Source: Clostridium chrysemydis (GTDB taxonomy: Bacteria; Bacillota; Clostridia; Clostridiales; Clostridiaceae). From it: DNA of 64,000 nucleotides. The position numbers and the translations under genes are program-made. The notes below the pieces were generated by a model. The model was given only the letters and a program-made list of their open reading frames with translations. It was not told the DNA's origin and ran no database searches. The stretch covers positions 434,001 through 498,000 of the forward strand of contig NZ_JADEKP010000001.1 of the NCBI RefSeq assembly GCF_015234215.1. The letters are read 5' to 3'. Below, piece after piece: positions 1-9,686 of the stretch; the stretch's first letter is position 1, and each line of letters starts with the position of its first letter.

Positions 1-1
1 T

Positions 2-751
2 ATAGATATAATGAGTATCAAATATGATTATCACAACATTAAAGTTTTAATTAAGGGAATGAAACTTAAAAAAGACTTTAGTGAAATGCTTATTCCAGTT
101 GGTAAGATAGATTTACAAACTTTAAAGCATAGCGTTTTAAATAACAATTTAAGTGATCTAAATGAAAACATGAAAAATGGTATCATAAGAGCAAACGAAG
201 ATTTTGACTCTAATAAAGATCCTCAAAAAATTGATATTATATTAGATAATGCAATGTTTGAAGAATTAAAAACTATAGCTAAAGGCTTAGATGATAAGTT
301 TGTTACTAAGTATGTTAGAGTTTTAATCGACTTAACAAACTTAAAAACTTTACTTAGAGTTAAAAAGCAAAGCAAAGGTAAAGATTTCCTTTCAGAGGTA
401 GTTATAGAAGGTGGATTTATAGATGTTGATACTTTAGTATCATTATTAAATGATTCAGCTGAAAATATAGCAAACAAATTATCATATACTGATTATTCAG
501 AAATACTTAAGCTTGGAATGGATGATTTCTCAAAAACTAACTCAGCTAGTGAACTTGAGAAATTAACAGATAACTACATCATGAAAATGATGAAAGAAGC
601 TAAGCTTATACCATTTGGTGTTGAGCCATTACTAGCTTATATCTATGCTAAAGAAACAGAGATAAAAGTAGTAAGAATAATCATGGTTGGTAAACTCAAC
701 AACGTTACAGGGGAAGTAATAAGAGAAAGGCTGCGTGATATTTATGTATAA
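2..751 (+). CDS. ntpC: V-type ATP synthase subunit C (5' truncated by window)
   Basis: The reading frame is open to the left edge with no stop, so the true start lies upstream. About 249 residues are visible, against roughly 330 for the family. The C (d-like) subunit links the peripheral V1 head to the membrane ring and sits on the rotor axis. Identity rests on the helical charged sequence and on position immediately before F, A, B and D. The stop overlaps the start of ntpF, which indicates translational coupling. An internal ATG at position 11 should not be read as the start. Confidence 0.9.
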   Translation: MDIMSIKYDYHNIKVLIKGMKLKKDFSEMLIPVGKIDLQTLKHSVLNNNLSDLNENMKNGIIRANEDFDSNKDPQKIDIILDNAMFEELKTIAKGLDDKFVTKYVRVLIDLTNLKTLLRVKKQSKGKDFLSEVVIEGGFIDVDTLVSLLNDSAENIANKLSYTDYSEILKLGMDDFSKTNSASELEKLTDNYIMKMMKEAKLIPFGVEPLLAYIYAKETEIKVVRIIMVGKLNNVTGEVIRERLRDIYV

Positions 752-1055
752 GAAGATTGGTGTCGTTGGTGACAAAGACTCAGTTTTAGCATTTAAAGCA
801 CTAGGAATTGATGTTTTTCCAGTTGTAGAATCAGAAGAAGCTAGAAAAACAATCGATAGATTAGCTATGACAGATTACGCAGTTATCTTTGTAACTGAGC
901 AAGTTGCAAAAGATATTGAAGAAACTATTGAAAGATACAATAGAGTAACACTTCCAGCTGTAATATTAATTCCAAGTAATCAAGGATCATTAAATATAGG
1001 AATGCAAAGAATCAGCGATAACGTAGAAAAAGCTGTCGGCGTAAATATTCTATAA
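744..1055 (+). CDS. ntpF: V-type ATP synthase subunit F
   Basis: A protein of 103 residues, typical length for subunit F, a small Rossmann-like central-stalk protein that binds D in the rotor. It opens with the family's N-terminal pattern [21 protein letters not shown] chose ATG 744, overlapping the ntpC stop, because family members start at this point. A GTG at 735 in the same frame would add three residues and sits closer to the AGAAAGG upstream. It is cotranscribed within the ntp operon, 19 bases before ntpA. Confidence 0.93.
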   Translation: MYKKIGVVGDKDSVLAFKALGIDVFPVVESEEARKTIDRLAMTDYAVIFVTEQVAKDIEETIERYNRVTLPAVILIPSNQGSLNIGMQRISDNVEKAVGVNIL

Positions 1056-1074
1056 GGAAGGTAGGTTTTGCAAG

Positions 1075-2847
1075 TTGAAGACCGGAAGAATAATTAAAGT
1101 TTCAGGACCATTAGTTGTTGCTGAACAAATGGATGAAGCTAACATTTTTGACGTATGTAAAGTAGGAGAAAAAGGTCTTATCGGTGAAATCATTGAAATG
1201 AGAGACGATAAGGCATCTATTCAGGTATATGAAGAGACTTCAGGAATAGGACCTGGGGACCCAGTTGTAACAACAGGAGAACCTCTAAGTGTTGAACTTG
1301 GACCAGGACTAATCGAAGCCATGTTTGATGGAATACAAAGACCACTAGATGAGTTTATGAAAGCTGCTAAATCAGACTTCTTAACTAAAGGTGTTTCTGT
1401 TAAATCATTAAACAGAGAAAGAAAGTGGGATTTCGTTCCTACTTTAAAAATTGGAGATGAAGTAAACGAAGGAGATGTTTTTGGAACAGTTCAAGAAACT
1501 CCAGTAGTTCTTCACAAAATAATGGTACCAGTTGGAGTATCAGGTAAAATAAAAGAAATAAAATCAGGTGAATTCACTGTTGACGATGTTGTTTGTGTAA
1601 TAGAAACAGCTAAGGGAGATAGAGAACTTACTATGATGCAAAAGTGGCCAGTAAGAAAGGGAAGACCTTATGCAAATAAGTTAAACCCAGTTGCACCACT
1701 TACTACAGGACAAAGAGTTATAGATACATTCTTCCCAGTTGTTAAAGGTGGAGCAGCTGCAGTACCAGGACCTTTCGGTGCAGGTAAAACAGTAGTACAA
1801 CACCAAGTAGCTAAATGGGGAGATGCTGAAATAGTTGTTTACGTTGGATGTGGAGAGCGTGGAAACGAAATGACAGACGTTTTAAACGAGTTCCCTGAAT
1901 TAAAAGACCCTAAAACTGGGGAAAGCTTAATGAAGAGAACAGTTCTTATCGCAAACACTTCAAACATGCCAGTTGCAGCTAGAGAAGCATCAATATATAC
2001 AGGTATAACTATCGCTGAGTACTTCAGAGATATGGGATATTCAGTAGCTATCATGGCTGACTCAACATCAAGATGGGCAGAGGCTCTAAGAGAAATGTCA
2101 GGAAGACTTGAAGAGATGCCAGGTGATGAAGGTTACCCAGCATACCTTGGATCAAGACTTGCTGATTACTATGAAAGAGCTGGTAAAGTTGTTTGTTTAG
2201 GAAATGACGGAAGAGAAGGAGCAGTTACAGCTATCGGTGCAGTATCACCTCCAGGAGGAGATATTTCAGAGCCAGTTACTCAATCTACTTTAAGAATAGT
2301 TAAAGTTTTCTGGGGACTAGATGCTCAACTTGCTTACCAAAGACACTTCCCATCAATTAACTGGTTAAACTCATATTCATTATATGGTGATAGAATCGGT
2401 AAATGGATGGATGAAGAAATTGCAAGCGACTGGTCAGAACTTAGAACTAGAGCTATGGCACTTCTTCAAGAAGAAGCAAACTTACAAGAAATCGTAAGAC
2501 TTGTTGGTATAGATGCTCTTTCAGAAGGCGATAGATTAAAACTTGAAATCGCTAAATCAATAAGAGAAGATTACCTTCAACAAAACGCTTTCCATGAAGT
2601 TGATACTTATACTTCATTAAATAAGCAACATAAAATGTTAAGCCTTATCCTTAAATTCCAAACTGAAGCTGAAAGAGCTTTAGAAAACGGAGTTTACCTA
2701 GATAAAATCTTAGGTATGGATGAGATTAGAGATAAAATAGCAAGAGCTAAATATATCTCAGAAGAAAATATCCAAAACATTGATCAAATTAGCGTTGACC
2801 TAACTCATGCAATGGATAAATTAATCAGCGAGGGAGGGGCTTTCTAG
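1075..2847 (+). CDS. ntpA: V-type ATP synthase catalytic subunit A
   Basis: A 590-residue catalytic subunit that hydrolyses or makes ATP in the V1 head, coupled to H+ or Na+ movement. The P-loop GPFGAGKT is at residues 232-239. The GER region ([11 protein letters not shown]) and the [13 protein letters not shown] stretch follow in the expected order. The A-type insertion between the N-terminal barrel and the nucleotide domain (about 90-190) is present, which separates it from F-type alpha and beta subunits. The start is TTG 1075, preceded by AAGGAAGG and GGTAGG; no ATG fits. The stop directly abuts ntpB. Whether the ion is Na+ or H+ cannot be told, because the membrane ring genes are outside the window. 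Confidence 0.97.
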   Translation: MKTGRIIKVSGPLVVAEQMDEANIFDVCKVGEKGLIGEIIEMRDDKASIQVYEETSGIGPGDPVVTTGEPLSVELGPGLIEAMFDGIQRPLDEFMKAAKSDFLTKGVSVKSLNRERKWDFVPTLKIGDEVNEGDVFGTVQETPVVLHKIMVPVGVSGKIKEIKSGEFTVDDVVCVIETAKGDRELTMMQKWPVRKGRPYANKLNPVAPLTTGQRVIDTFFPVVKGGAAAVPGPFGAGKTVVQHQVAKWGDAEIVVYVGCGERGNEMTDVLNEFPELKDPKTGESLMKRTVLIANTSNMPVAAREASIYTGITIAEYFRDMGYSVAIMADSTSRWAEALREMSGRLEEMPGDEGYPAYLGSRLADYYERAGKVVCLGNDGREGAVTAIGAVSPPGGDISEPVTQSTLRIVKVFWGLDAQLAYQRHFPSINWLNSYSLYGDRIGKWMDEEIASDWSELRTRAMALLQEEANLQEIVRLVGIDALSEGDRLKLEIAKSIREDYLQQNAFHEVDTYTSLNKQHKMLSLILKFQTEAERALENGVYLDKILGMDEIRDKIARAKYISEENIQNIDQISVDLTHAMDKLISEGGAF

Positions 2848-4227
2848 ATGCTTAAAGAATATAGAACAGTAACTGAAGTTGTTGGACCTTTAATGGCTGT
2901 TGATGGCGTTGAAGGAGTTAAATACGACGAGTTAGTTGAAATAGAATTACAAAATGGAGAAAAAAGAAGAGGTAAAGTTCTTGAAGTTAATGGTTCAAGA
3001 GCAATGGTACAGATCTTCGAAGGTTCTTCAGGAATTAACTTAAAAGGAACTAAAGCAAAATTCTTAGGAAGACCTCTTGAAATTGGTGTTTCAGAAGATA
3101 TGCTTGGAAGAGTCTTTGATGGTATGGGAAGACCAATAGATAATGGTCCTAAAATAATACCAGAAGAGAGAAGAGATATAAACGGTGAAGCTATAAACCC
3201 AATGGCTAGAGATTATCCATCAGAATTTATTCAAACTGGTATCTCAGCTATAGATGGACTTAACACTCTAGTAAGAGGACAAAAACTTCCTGTTTTCTCA
3301 GGATCAGGACTTCCACACGCTGAACTTGCAGCTCAAATTGCAAGACAAGCGAAAGTTTTAAATTCTGATTCAAAATTCGCTGTTGTATTTGCAGCTATAG
3401 GTATTACTTTCGAGGAAGCACAATTCTTCGTAGATGAGTTTAAAGCTACAGGGGCTATAGATAGATCAGTTCTATTTATGAACCTTGCATCAGACCCAGC
3501 TATCGAGAGAATAGCAACTCCAAGAATGGCACTTACAACTGCTGAGTACTTAGCATACGAAAAAGGAATGCACGTACTTGTTATAATGACAGATATCACA
3601 AACTACGCAGAAGCTCTAAGAGAAGTTTCAGCTGCTAGAAAAGAGGTTCCAGGAAGAAGAGGATACCCAGGATATCTATATACTGACCTTTCAACTTTAT
3701 ATGAAAGAGCTGGTAGATTAAAAGGAAAAGAGGGTTCAATCACTCAAATTCCAATACTTACAATGCCAGAAGATGATAAAACTCACCCAATCCCTGACTT
3801 AACAGGATATATAACTGAGGGACAAATAATTCTTTCAAGGGAATTATATAAAAAGGGTATAATGCCGCCAATAGACGTTTTACCATCACTTTCAAGACTT
3901 AAAGATAAAGGTATAGGAAAAGGAAAAACTAGAGAGGATCATGCTGATACTATGAACCAATTATTCTCAGCATATGCTCAAGGTAAGCAAGCAAAAGAAT
4001 TATCAGCTATCTTAGGAGAGTCAGCTCTTTCAGAAACTGATAAAGCTTTCGCAAAGTTCGCTGAAGCTTTCGAAAACGAATATGTTTCTCAAGGTTTCAC
4101 AGCTAACAGAACTATCGAAGAAACACTTAACCTTGGATGGAAGTTATTAAGACTTCTTCCTAGAACAGAGCTTAAGAGAATCAGAGATGAATACCTTGAA
4201 AAATATATGCCAAGAGAGGAAGAATAG
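2848..4227 (+). CDS. ntpB: V-type ATP synthase regulatory subunit B
   Basis: A 459-residue non-catalytic nucleotide-binding subunit alternating with A in the V1 hexamer. The expected degenerate P-loop is seen as SGSGLPHAE around residues 151-159 instead of GxGKT, which is the B-subunit signature. The [18 protein letters not shown] block is also typical. ATG 2848 immediately follows the ntpA stop, with GAGGGAGGGG as ribosome site inside the end of ntpA. Tight spacing on both sides supports one transcript. Length matches the family. Confidence 0.97.
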   Translation: MLKEYRTVTEVVGPLMAVDGVEGVKYDELVEIELQNGEKRRGKVLEVNGSRAMVQIFEGSSGINLKGTKAKFLGRPLEIGVSEDMLGRVFDGMGRPIDNGPKIIPEERRDINGEAINPMARDYPSEFIQTGISAIDGLNTLVRGQKLPVFSGSGLPHAELAAQIARQAKVLNSDSKFAVVFAAIGITFEEAQFFVDEFKATGAIDRSVLFMNLASDPAIERIATPRMALTTAEYLAYEKGMHVLVIMTDITNYAEALREVSAARKEVPGRRGYPGYLYTDLSTLYERAGRLKGKEGSITQIPILTMPEDDKTHPIPDLTGYITEGQIILSRELYKKGIMPPIDVLPSLSRLKDKGIGKGKTREDHADTMNQLFSAYAQGKQAKELSAILGESALSETDKAFAKFAEAFENEYVSQGFTANRTIEETLNLGWKLLRLLPRTELKRIRDEYLEKYMPREEE

Positions 4228-4230
4228 TCT

Positions 4231-4872
4231 ATGGCAAGATTAAATGTGAATCCTACAAGAATGGAGCTAAGTAAGCTGAAGAAAAGATTAGCTACAGCTA
4301 CTAGAGGTCATAAACTTCTTAAGGATAAGCAAGACGAGTTAATGAGACAATTCATTAACTTAGTCAAATATAACAATGAGCTTAGAAAAGCCGTTGAAGA
4401 TGAACTTCAAGGTTCTTTAAAAGACTTTGTTATGGCTAGAGCTGTTATGAGCTCTGAGTTTTTAGAAGAAGCTATAGCTTATCCTAAGGAAAGCATCGCA
4501 GTTGAAGTTGGAAATAAAAACATAATGAGTGTTAACGTACCTGTTATGAACTTTAAAAGACAACTTGAAGGCGATGAAGGTAGCATATTCCCATACGGTT
4601 TTGCAAACACTTCATCAGAACTTGATGACGCTATTACAAAACTTTACGGTATAGTACCAAAGCTACTTGAATTAGCAGAGGTAGAAAAATCATGTCAGCT
4701 TATGGCAGATGAAATAGAAAAGACTAGAAGAAGAGTTAATGCTCTTGAATATATGACAATTCCTCAACTTCAAGAAACTATCAAGTATATCAGAATGAAA
4801 CTTGATGAAAACGAAAGAAGTGCTTTAACTAGACTTATGAAAGTTAAGAGCATGATAGAGCAAAGAGGATAG
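4231..4872 (+). CDS. ntpD: V-type ATP synthase subunit D
   Basis: A 213-residue central-stalk subunit made of two long helices, which turns inside the A3B3 head. The N-terminal [25 protein letters not shown] stretch and the C-terminal [15 protein letters not shown] stretch are hallmarks of the family. The start lies 3 bases after the ntpB stop, with AGAGAGGAAGA as ribosome site. It is the last gene of the operon: a perfect 13-bp terminator hairpin follows within 10 bases of the stop. Confidence 0.96.
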   Translation: MARLNVNPTRMELSKLKKRLATATRGHKLLKDKQDELMRQFINLVKYNNELRKAVEDELQGSLKDFVMARAVMSSEFLEEAIAYPKESIAVEVGNKNIMSVNVPVMNFKRQLEGDEGSIFPYGFANTSSELDDAITKLYGIVPKLLELAEVEKSCQLMADEIEKTRRRVNALEYMTIPQLQETIKYIRMKLDENERSALTRLMKVKSMIEQRG

Positions 4873-4880
4873 TATTTAAT

Positions 4881-4920
4881 AAATCCCTAGGAGAAAATCT
4901 CCTAGGGATTTATTTTTTTT
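4881..4920 (+). terminator. Terminator of the ntp operon
   Basis: A perfect 13-bp stem (arms 4881-4893 and 4899-4911) with loop AAAAT is followed by a run of eight T. It ends the ATPase transcript and abuts the convergent lipoprotein gene. Confidence 0.95.
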
Positions 4921-5413
4921 ACATAGTGCCTATATCAGAAATTTTCCATTCTCCATTTGAATTTCGAATCAGGTAATATAGTTTTTCTGTATCTCCACTA
5001 TCTATAGGTTCTTTTTTCTCGTCAATATATTTTATATAGTAATCAACTTTGTAAATTATTAAGTCTTTATATTCTAAGTTATCTTTATCTTTGAAATTTT
5101 TTATATAGGAATCGTATAATCTTATATCTTCTTCTAAAGTGATTTTATTTAACGTAACATAGTTTAAATTAAATAATCTAAAGTTTGATTCCTGATTTCT
5201 TTCTGTAGGGGTTAGGAGACTACGTAAACCTTCTTCATCTTTTTTATTCATAAAATTCATATAGGATTCAATTACTTTTTTTGCTTCAAGATTATCAGTT
5301 ATAACAGGCTTTTCTTTAGTAGGTTGATCATTTTTTATAATATCGGAACCGCATTGTGAAAATAAGATTATTATGATAATTAACATACTGGGTAATATAA
5401 AAATTCTTTTCAT
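4919..5413 (-). CDS. Putative lipoprotein, hypothetical
   Basis: A 164-residue protein with a hydrophobic N-terminus ending in FSQC at residues 18-21. This is an imperfect lipobox (Gln at -1), so lipidation is likely but not certain. The mature part is charged and lacks membrane segments. It has the look of small clostridial NTF2-like or DUF4829-type secreted domains (AKKVIESYMNFMNKKDEEGL pattern), but I cannot assign a function. AAAGGAG lies 8 bases before the ATG. It is a single-gene unit, convergent with the ntp operon and read from the repeat-rich spacer. Confidence 0.75.
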   Translation of the reverse strand: MKRIFILPSMLIIIIILFSQCGSDIIKNDQPTKEKPVITDNLEAKKVIESYMNFMNKKDEEGLRSLLTPTERNQESNFRLFNLNYVTLNKITLEEDIRLYDSYIKNFKDKDNLEYKDLIIYKVDYYIKYIDEKKEPIDSGDTEKLYYLIRNSNGEWKISDIGTM

Positions 5414-5512
5414 GGCAAAACTCCTTTCCTTTTTATATATTATATGTTAAAATTTTACATAAAGCAATATTATATAAATTTGCGCTTGTTACTTTAGGAG
5501 AAATTAAATTAA

Positions 5513-5694
5513 CTAAATGTGAGATTTAAGAGGAAACACCTACTCACTTTTGTTTTTTAAAAGGAAACACCTATTCACATTCGTTTTTTAAAAGGAAACA
5601 CCTAATCACATTCGTTCTTAGGTGTAAGTTCAACTGACTAAATCGAAGATTTAGAGTTTCACTTAACTTCCACCAAACCAAATCAGAGATTTGG
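5513..5694. repeat. Cluster of short palindromes in the 5414-5812 spacer
   Basis: Three related hairpins share an AAATC...GATTT core: 5513-5530 (imperfect), 5638-5654 (CTAAATC, loop GAA, GATTTAG) and 5678-5694 (CCAAATC, loop AGA, GATTTGG). CACTTA boxes follow the last two. They bracket the 31-bp repeats. The spacer holds no gene, only these repeats and the promoter of the next gene. Confidence 0.65.
5531..5625. repeat. Three tandem ~31-bp repeats with terminal inverted repeat
   Basis: Three imperfect copies begin at 5531, 5562 and 5593, each starting AGGAAACACCTA and ending in a TTCGTTTTTTAA-like tract. The third copy closes with TTAGGTGT (5618-5625), the reverse complement of ACACCTAA (5598-5605), and so could form a hairpin. 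No coding capacity is apparent. Confidence 0.8.
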
Positions 5695-5725
5695 AGGCTC
5701 ACTTATTACAAAAGTATTAATTCAA

Positions 5726-5754
5726 TTGTAAATGGTTAGTATTAATAGTATAAT
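5726..5754 (+). promoter_or_regulatory. Sigma-A promoter for the glycosyltransferase gene
   Basis: TTGTAA (5726-5731), a 17-bp spacer and TATAAT (5749-5754), 59 bp before the ATG of the gene at 5813. Confidence 0.75.
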
Positions 5755-5812
5755 ACTAGAGTAATATGTATTAAATATAAGTGTACTCAGATAGTTAGGA
5801 GATTAGATTGGT

Positions 5813-6766
5813 ATGAATTATATTATTGAATTCATAGTAACATTTGGAATCGTGGCATCATTGACTCCGATACTTATGAAATGGTTTCATAAAATTGGGT
5901 TTACTGACAAGCCTACTAAAAGAAAGAAACATAAGAAAATTACACCACTTTGCGGTGGTTTAGGAATGTATATAGGTTTTTTTATTACTTTTTTTGTATT
6001 TGCAGAAGAGCCTCCAGAAAAAGCTTTTTGGATTTTTGTTGGTTCTACGTTGATAGTAGCAATAGGGTTAGTAGATGATTACTTTAAGGCTATAGGAAAG
6101 GAATTTCCTATATTCCCAAGGTTAGTTATTCAGGTTTTGGCGGCTATATTAGTTTACAAAGCTGGTATTTCGTTTACGGGATTTACAAACCCCTTCACTG
6201 GTGTTTATATAGAGCCTAACACATTTTTACAGTTTGTACTGACTGTAACTTGGATTTTCGGTGTTACAACGGTAATAAACTGGTCAGATGGAATGGATGG
6301 TTTAGCTGGAAGTATTTCGGTTATAGCAAGTGGGACCTTTTTCTTAGCTGCTATAATTCTTATGCAAGTTGAATCAGCTAGTATGTCTATAATTTTAGCT
6401 GGTGCTATAGTTGGATTTTTAGTCTACAATAGATATCCTGCAAAGGTTTTTATGGGTGATTCTGGGGCAAACTTTGTTGGCTTTATTTTAAGTATAATAG
6501 CTTTAGATGGAGCTTTTAAGCAAGCTACTGTACTTAGTATAATAATCCCAATACTTGCACTTGCAGTTCCTATTTTTGATAACTTGTTTGTTGTTTTTAA
6601 AAGGTTTAAAGCAGGGCAACCAGTATATCAAGCAGATAGAAGACAAATACATTTTAGGTTACAAAGAAAAGGGTTAAACCCTAATCAAATAGTTGGATTT
6701 ATAACAATTATAAGTATAGTTTGTAGTATATTATCTATTTTACTACTATTTTATAATCATCAGTAA
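5813..6766 (+). CDS. Undecaprenyl-phosphate HexNAc-1-phosphate transferase (MraY/WecA/TagO family)
   Basis: A 317-residue, largely hydrophobic protein of about 10 membrane segments. It moves a sugar-1-phosphate, probably GlcNAc-1-P, from UDP-sugar to undecaprenyl phosphate, starting a wall or surface polymer. Motifs in order: VDD at 87-89, NWSDGMDG at 156-163, MGDSG at 214-218, and HFRL at 280-283. The last belongs to the WecA/TagO loop rather than MraY. AGGAG lies 11 bases before the ATG. It is monocistronic between its own promoter and terminator, so there is no neighbour to say which polymer it serves. Confidence 0.9.
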   Translation: MNYIIEFIVTFGIVASLTPILMKWFHKIGFTDKPTKRKKHKKITPLCGGLGMYIGFFITFFVFAEEPPEKAFWIFVGSTLIVAIGLVDDYFKAIGKEFPIFPRLVIQVLAAILVYKAGISFTGFTNPFTGVYIEPNTFLQFVLTVTWIFGVTTVINWSDGMDGLAGSISVIASGTFFLAAIILMQVESASMSIILAGAIVGFLVYNRYPAKVFMGDSGANFVGFILSIIALDGAFKQATVLSIIIPILALAVPIFDNLFVVFKRFKAGQPVYQADRRQIHFRLQRKGLNPNQIVGFITIISIVCSILSILLLFYNHQ

Positions 6767-6772
6767 TTTATA

Positions 6773-6802
6773 AGTATCTAGATTATTCTAGGTACTTTTT
6801 TA
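6773..6802 (+). terminator. Intrinsic terminator
   Basis: AGTATCTAGA (6773-6782), loop TTAT, then TCTAGGTACT (6787-6796), with one wobble pair and a T-run. Confidence 0.85.
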
Positions 6803-6910
6803 TATGTAGAAATTTACCTGTTGTAAAGAATTAATCAATATAAAATAAATATTATTTTTATCTAGTTCATATAAAAGTTATAGTATTAAATAAAAAAGGA
6901 GAGAGAGTTT

Positions 6911-7555
6911 ATGTATGAACAAAAAATAAGAGATGTATATATTGAATATGATGAAAATGCAATAGTGCCAAAATATGAAACGCCACTAGCAGCTGGTGCG
7001 GATCTTTTTGCAGCTAGTGATATGGTAATTAGGCCTTTTGAAAAGGTAGCCTTACCATTAAATATAAAATTTGCAATACCAGATAATTTAGAGATTCAAA
7101 TAAGGGCAAGAAGTGGCTTATCACTTAAAACTAATTTAAAAATATCTAATTCAGTAGGAACGGTAGATTCAGACTCTGTAAGTAATATTTCTGTATTACT
7201 TGAAAATAATTATAATATATCTAATTTGCCTTATGAGATAGCAAGTAATCCAAGTTTGATTGATGATTTAGTTGAAAATTATAGAGAAGTTAAATTAAGT
7301 GATTATTTAAAAGAAAAAGGTAAGGATGTAACAGAACTTACTACAAAAGATAGAAGTATGCATAAGTTATTAGACGGTTATATTTATTTAGACAAAAATA
7401 ATAACCCTTATGGAACTATCTACATTAAAAAGGGAAATAGAATAGCGCAGATGGTACTAGCTAAATATTATAGAGCAAACTTTATTAAAACGTGTGATGT
7501 TAAAAAGCATAAAAGTGTAGATAGAGGGGGAGACTTTGGGCATACTGGATTTTAA
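6911..7555 (+). CDS. dut: dUTP diphosphatase-like protein with a large insertion
   Basis: A 214-residue protein of the trimeric dUTPase fold, which splits dUTP to dUMP and pyrophosphate. Motif 1 AAGADL is at 27-32, motif 2 RARSGLS at 65-71, motif 3 GTVDSD at 83-88, motif 4 GNRIAQ at 175-180, and motif 5 DRGGDFGHTGF at the C-terminus. About 87 residues separate motifs 3 and 4, where about 20 are usual. The extra charged segment (roughly 95-160) is unexplained. GGAGAGAG precedes the ATG. dCTP deaminase is less likely, given the intact five-motif order. It has its own terminator. Confidence 0.85.
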   Translation: MYEQKIRDVYIEYDENAIVPKYETPLAAGADLFAASDMVIRPFEKVALPLNIKFAIPDNLEIQIRARSGLSLKTNLKISNSVGTVDSDSVSNISVLLENNYNISNLPYEIASNPSLIDDLVENYREVKLSDYLKEKGKDVTELTTKDRSMHKLLDGYIYLDKNNNPYGTIYIKKGNRIAQMVLAKYYRANFIKTCDVKKHKSVDRGGDFGHTGF

Positions 7556-7578
7556 AAGAGGTTAATACCTCTTTTTTT
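7554..7578 (+). terminator. Intrinsic terminator
   Basis: AAAAGAGG, loop TTAATA, CCTCTTTT and a T-run, overlapping the stop codon of the dUTPase gene. Confidence 0.85.
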
Positions 7579-7709
7579 ATTTATTAATAACAAATTTAGT
7601 GTTTAAGACCATATTTGAGATACTTTTTTACTAAATTTTAAGGTTATGTTAATAGTGTAGTCTTTAGAGGATTATATAATTAAGATAAAGTTTTAAAAGG
7701 AGGTGCTAT

Positions 7710-9269
7710 ATGGAAAGTAGAGTTTCTAATTACGTAGATATCATAAAGAAAATAAGATTTAGAACTGTGATTCAAAGTGTTCTTATAGGTGCAATTACTG
7801 GACTTGTTGTTTCTTTATATAGGGTAGCTATAATTAATATAAGTAAGTTTACCTTTTTTGCATATAAAATTATGAAAAATGATTATTTTTATATGGGGCT
7901 TGGTATAATTGTTTTTTTATTTTTAGGATATATTTTAGGAAGATTACTTAAAAAAGAGCCTATGATAAGTGGTAGTGGGATTCCACAAATTGAAGGGCTT
8001 GTAAAGGGATATTTAGTTATAAAAAAGCCAATAAGAGTTTTCTTATATAAGTTTATAGGTGGAATAATTGCGATAGGTCCAGGATTATCACTAGGAATTG
8101 AAGGACCTTCAATTCAATTAGGAGCTACAGTAGCTGAGATATATGGAAAAATAACTAAAAGAATTAAATTAGAGTCTAGATTTTTAATATCAGCAGGGGC
8201 GGGTGCTGGACTTGCAGCAGCCTTTAATGCACCTTTTGCAGGAGTTATGTTTGTACTTGAAGAAGTTCATAAAAGCTTTTCACCAGTATTATTTTTATCT
8301 GCGATAGGGGCGTCTGTAACATCTGACTTAGTCACTTGGATTTTCTTTGGAAGTAATCATATTTTAACGGTAGATTCTTTGTTAGTAATGCCAGCTAAAT
8401 ATTATATTTTGGTAGTTATTTTAGGGCTTGTAACAGGGATAGGCGGAGTTATATATAATAATGTATTAATTAAAACTATAAATTTATATAGGAAAATTAA
8501 ATTACCTGTTACTAAAAAGATGATGATACCATTTATAATTACATTTTTCTTTGGACTATATTTACCACAAGTATTAGGTGGTGGAGAGCTTGTAATAAAT
8601 AGTATACTTACAAAGGAAATTGTGTTAAAATTAGCCATAATACTTTTAATTGGCAAATTTACTTTGTCTATGGCAAGTTTTGCATCGGGAACTCCTGGAG
8701 GAATATTATTTCCTTTATTAACACTTGGAGCGCTTATTGGAGGTATATTTGGACAAGTTTCACTTAGCCTTTTTAATATCGATAAAAGTTTTCTAATTAA
8801 TTTTATGTTATTAGCTATGGCAGGAATGTTTTCATCTATAGTTCGTGCACCTATAACTGGTCTTATTTTAGTTTGTGAGATGAGTGGTAGTTTTGTAGCA
8901 CTTGGGCCTTTAGCTGTAGTTGTTGGAGTAGCGTATTTAACAGCTGAATCGTTAAATTGTGAGCCGGTTTATGATACATTACTTAGATTTAGGTTAGCTA
9001 CAAATAAAGATAAAACGTTAGATAGTGAGATGGGTAATATAATGGTAAGTTATACTGTTGATTTAGGGTCACCTATTGTAGGAGTTAAGATTAAAAATAT
9101 AGATTTAGTTAGAGAATCTAGAATTATTACTATTGAAACAGAAGGCACTGAGGTAATTCCAAATGGAAATACAGTAATTAAAGCTGGAGATAAGATCACT
9201 GCAATAGTTGATGGTAGATACGAGGAAAGATTAAGGAATAAACTAGAAGAACTATGTAAAACAAGCTAA
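7710..9269 (+). CDS. ClC family chloride channel/antiporter with C-terminal RCK_C domain
   Basis: A 519-residue membrane protein. The three anion-selectivity motifs are present: GSGIP at 88-92, GIEGP at 129-133 with the external gating Glu131, and GGILFP at 330-335. SAGAGAGLAAAFNAPFAG is also typical. A Glu-rich stretch (LEEVHKSF) matches the region of the internal proton glutamate, so Cl-/H+ exchange is plausible. Residues from about 445 to the end form a soluble RCK_C/TrkA_C-like domain (VKIKNIDLVRES...GDKITAIVDG), which may sense a ligand. AGGAGG is well spaced before ATG 7710. Confidence 0.93.
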   Translation: MESRVSNYVDIIKKIRFRTVIQSVLIGAITGLVVSLYRVAIINISKFTFFAYKIMKNDYFYMGLGIIVFLFLGYILGRLLKKEPMISGSGIPQIEGLVKGYLVIKKPIRVFLYKFIGGIIAIGPGLSLGIEGPSIQLGATVAEIYGKITKRIKLESRFLISAGAGAGLAAAFNAPFAGVMFVLEEVHKSFSPVLFLSAIGASVTSDLVTWIFFGSNHILTVDSLLVMPAKYYILVVILGLVTGIGGVIYNNVLIKTINLYRKIKLPVTKKMMIPFIITFFFGLYLPQVLGGGELVINSILTKEIVLKLAIILLIGKFTLSMASFASGTPGGILFPLLTLGALIGGIFGQVSLSLFNIDKSFLINFMLLAMAGMFSSIVRAPITGLILVCEMSGSFVALGPLAVVVGVAYLTAESLNCEPVYDTLLRFRLATNKDKTLDSEMGNIMVSYTVDLGSPIVGVKIKNIDLVRESRIITIETEGTEVIPNGNTVIKAGDKITAIVDGRYEERLRNKLEELCKTS

Positions 9270-9292
9270 TTTGTTTTTAGAGAGGAAAATTT

Positions 9293-9655
9293 ATGAGTTG
9301 TCTTGGAAATTTAATTTGGATGATTTTTGGAGGAATAGTTAATGCTTTAGGTTGGTTACTTTTTGGTGTGCTTTGGTGCATAACTATAATAGGAATCCCT
9401 ATAGGATTACAATGTTTTAAAATGGCAAAATTACAACTTGCACCTTTTGGAAAAGATGTAGTTACAACTGACGATGGAGGAGTAAGCTTAATTATGAATA
9501 TATTATGGCTTATCTTCGGTGGGCTAGCTATGTGTTTAGCAAACTTAATTAGTGCAGTACTTTTATGTATTACAATAATTGGTATACCTTTTGCTATGCA
9601 AAGCATAAAAATTGCAAAATTATCTTTAATGCCATTTGGTAAAGATGTAGTTTAA
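9293..9655 (+). CDS. YccF domain (DUF307) inner membrane protein
   Basis: A 120-residue protein of two repeated halves. Each half has a hydrophobic hairpin ending in CITIIGIP followed by KxAKLxLxPFGKDVV. This internal duplication is the YccF family pattern; the family's function is not established. It starts 23 bases after the ClC gene with GAGAGG upstream, so it may be cotranscribed with it. It ends at a terminator shared with the convergent channel gene. Confidence 0.9.
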   Translation: MSCLGNLIWMIFGGIVNALGWLLFGVLWCITIIGIPIGLQCFKMAKLQLAPFGKDVVTTDDGGVSLIMNILWLIFGGLAMCLANLISAVLLCITIIGIPFAMQSIKIAKLSLMPFGKDVV

Positions 9656-9686
9656 AAAAGTGAAGCTTAATCAGCTTCACTTTTTT
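9654..9686. terminator. Bidirectional terminator
   Basis: A 14-bp perfect stem (9654-9667 and 9673-9686) with an A-run on one side and a T-run on the other. It serves the YccF gene and the convergent potassium channel gene. Confidence 0.9.

Noticed and set aside
5531-5625. CRISPR array
   Set aside because: The 31-bp units are contiguous with no unique spacers, and no cas genes are nearby.
9277-9606. Minus-strand open frame opposite the YccF gene
   Set aside because: It is a shadow of the internally repeated YccF coding sequence, with no ribosome site.
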